Assembly: GCA_046297455.1 (NCBI GenBank)
Contig: JBKBIT010000002.1
Coordinates: 62,001 to 126,000, forward strand
Length of the DNA: 64,000 nucleotides
Reading direction: 5' to 3'
Source: ZYF759 sp046297455
Lineage (GTDB): Bacteria; Pseudomonadota; Alphaproteobacteria; Rhizobiales; Rhizobiaceae
The notes beneath the pieces were generated by a model. That model was not told the origin of the DNA, ran no database searches, and saw nothing but the letters and a program-made list of their open reading frames with translations. Shown piece after piece: positions 63,354 through 64,000 of this stretch; within the stretch, counting starts at the first letter, position 1, and the number at the start of each line of letters is the position of its first letter. The translations under genes were made by a program, and so were the position numbers.

Positions 63354-64000
63354 CTACCTCTCCACCAGCGCCATCTTGGCGTTGTACCAGTTCATGAAGG
63401 CCGAGGTGGCCAGGCTGAGCCCCAGATAGATCAACATCCAGATCGCCACGACCTCGATTGCCTGACCCGTCTGGTTCATCGTCGTCTGGCCGATCTGCAC
63501 AAGGTCGGCATAGCCGATGAAGACGGCCAGCGAGGAGTTCTTGGTGAGGTTGAGATATTGGCTGGTCAGCGGTGGAATGATGATGCGCAGCGCCTGCGGG
63601 ATGACCACCAGCCGCAAGGTGAGGCCAGGCTGGAGCCCCAGCGAGTAGGACGCTTCCGTCTGCCCCCGGCTGACGCCCAGAATGCCGGCGCGCACGATCT
63701 CCGCAATGAAGGATGCCGTGTAGAAGGACAGCGCCAGATAGAGCGACAGGAACTCGGGCGCGACCTGGAGACCGCCCTGCAGGTTGAAGGCGCCCAGCAC
63801 CGGCGTGTCGAAGGTCAGCGGCATGCCGGTAACGAAATAGGCCAGCAGCGGCAGGCCGACGATCAGCGCCACCGCAGTGCGCAGCACCGGAAAGCGCTGT
63901 CCGGTTGCCATCTGGCGCTGGTAGGCCTTGCGGGCCACGAACCAGCTCAGCACGATGCCGACGATCAGACCTACCGCGATCAGCCACGCCCCGTCGCCCC
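63354..64000 (-). CDS. aapQ: General L-amino acid ABC transporter permease AapQ (partial, 5' end outside window)
   Basis: The C-terminal 215 residues or so of a permease, open to the window edge (last complete codon at 63996-63998). Visible: GDGAWLIAVGLIVGIVLSWFVARK, PLTFDTPVLGAFNLQGGLQVAPEFLSLYLALSFYTASFIAEIVRAGILGVSRGQTEASYSLG and PQALRIIIPPLTSQYLNLTKNSSLAVFIGYADLV, the EAA loop of the HisMQ family. The GTG at 63951-63953 is internal, not the start. The expected full length is about 400 residues, and aapJ (the binding protein) should lie upstream. Confidence 0.93.
   Translation of the reverse strand, partial: GDGAWLIAVGLIVGIVLSWFVARKAYQRQMATGQRFPVLRTAVALIVGLPLLAYFVTGMPLTFDTPVLGAFNLQGGLQVAPEFLSLYLALSFYTASFIAEIVRAGILGVSRGQTEASYSLGLQPGLTLRLVVIPQALRIIIPPLTSQYLNLTKNSSLAVFIGYADLVQIGQTTMNQTGQAIEVVAIWMLIYLGLSLATSAFMNWYNAKMALVER

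Overview
The window looks like a chromosomal segment of an alphaproteobacterium of the order Hyphomicrobiales/Rhizobiales, most like the Phyllobacteriaceae (Mesorhizobium, Nitratireductor or Aquamicrobium relatives). The basis is the purC-purS-purQ-purL-bolA-grxD order, a DUF1476 (F1-ATPase zeta-type) gene beside it, an AapQMP amino-acid ABC transporter, a Tme/Dme-type malic enzyme fused to a phosphotransacetylase-like domain, high GC with many GTG/TTG starts, and palindromic intergenic repeats of rhizobial style. The genus is an inference. No rRNA, tRNA, CRISPR array, insertion sequence or prophage gene was seen.

Layout. 0.1-1.3 kb: HpcH/HpaI aldolase and zeta subunit. 1.5-6.7 kb: purine operon with a small lipoprotein gene between purQ and purL, then bolA and grxD. 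6.8-12.1 kb: Bcr/CflA-type exporter, ttcA, an iron alcohol dehydrogenase/aldehyde dehydrogenase pair and a 51-residue orphan. 12.1-16.5 kb: a complete Mla/Mce lipid-transport operon (mlaE, mlaF, mlaD, auxiliary lipoprotein) whose MlaD carries three 44-residue tandem repeats. 16.5-22.5 kb: dipeptide epimerase, LpxH-like phosphoesterase, and an SDR/FAH-hydrolase/malic-enzyme operon. 22.5-30 kb: DUF2865 protein, gltX with a coupled MFS gene, and two adjacent cyclic-di-GMP proteins.

30-38 kb is the most unusual part: nadE and an Lrp-type regulator, divergent from an aromatic amino-acid ammonia-lyase, then a LysR-type regulator divergent from one uninterrupted 917-codon frame joining a carboxymuconolactone-decarboxylase-like domain, a 3-hydroxyisobutyrate-dehydrogenase-like domain and a complete aldehyde dehydrogenase. 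A strong internal Shine-Dalgarno and ATG sit exactly at the aldehyde dehydrogenase boundary. Next is a 1.17-kb gene-free stretch with at least three pairs of inverted repeats.

39-64 kb: parC, a secreted acidic protein, pyroglutamyl peptidase, a FAD monooxygenase, a zinc-finger protein, the ppk-ppx polyphosphate operon, a PAS-GAF-PAS-GGDEF-EAL protein, a vanadium-haloperoxidase-like/ASPIC-UnbV pair, rnd, an MFS gene, a GNAT gene, aspS, a small GGDEF protein, a DUF2459 protein, and the aapP-aapM-aapQ genes (aapQ is cut by the window edge). Genes are tightly packed and several convergent pairs overlap at their stop codons. Four GGDEF proteins in 64 kb point to active cyclic-di-GMP signalling.
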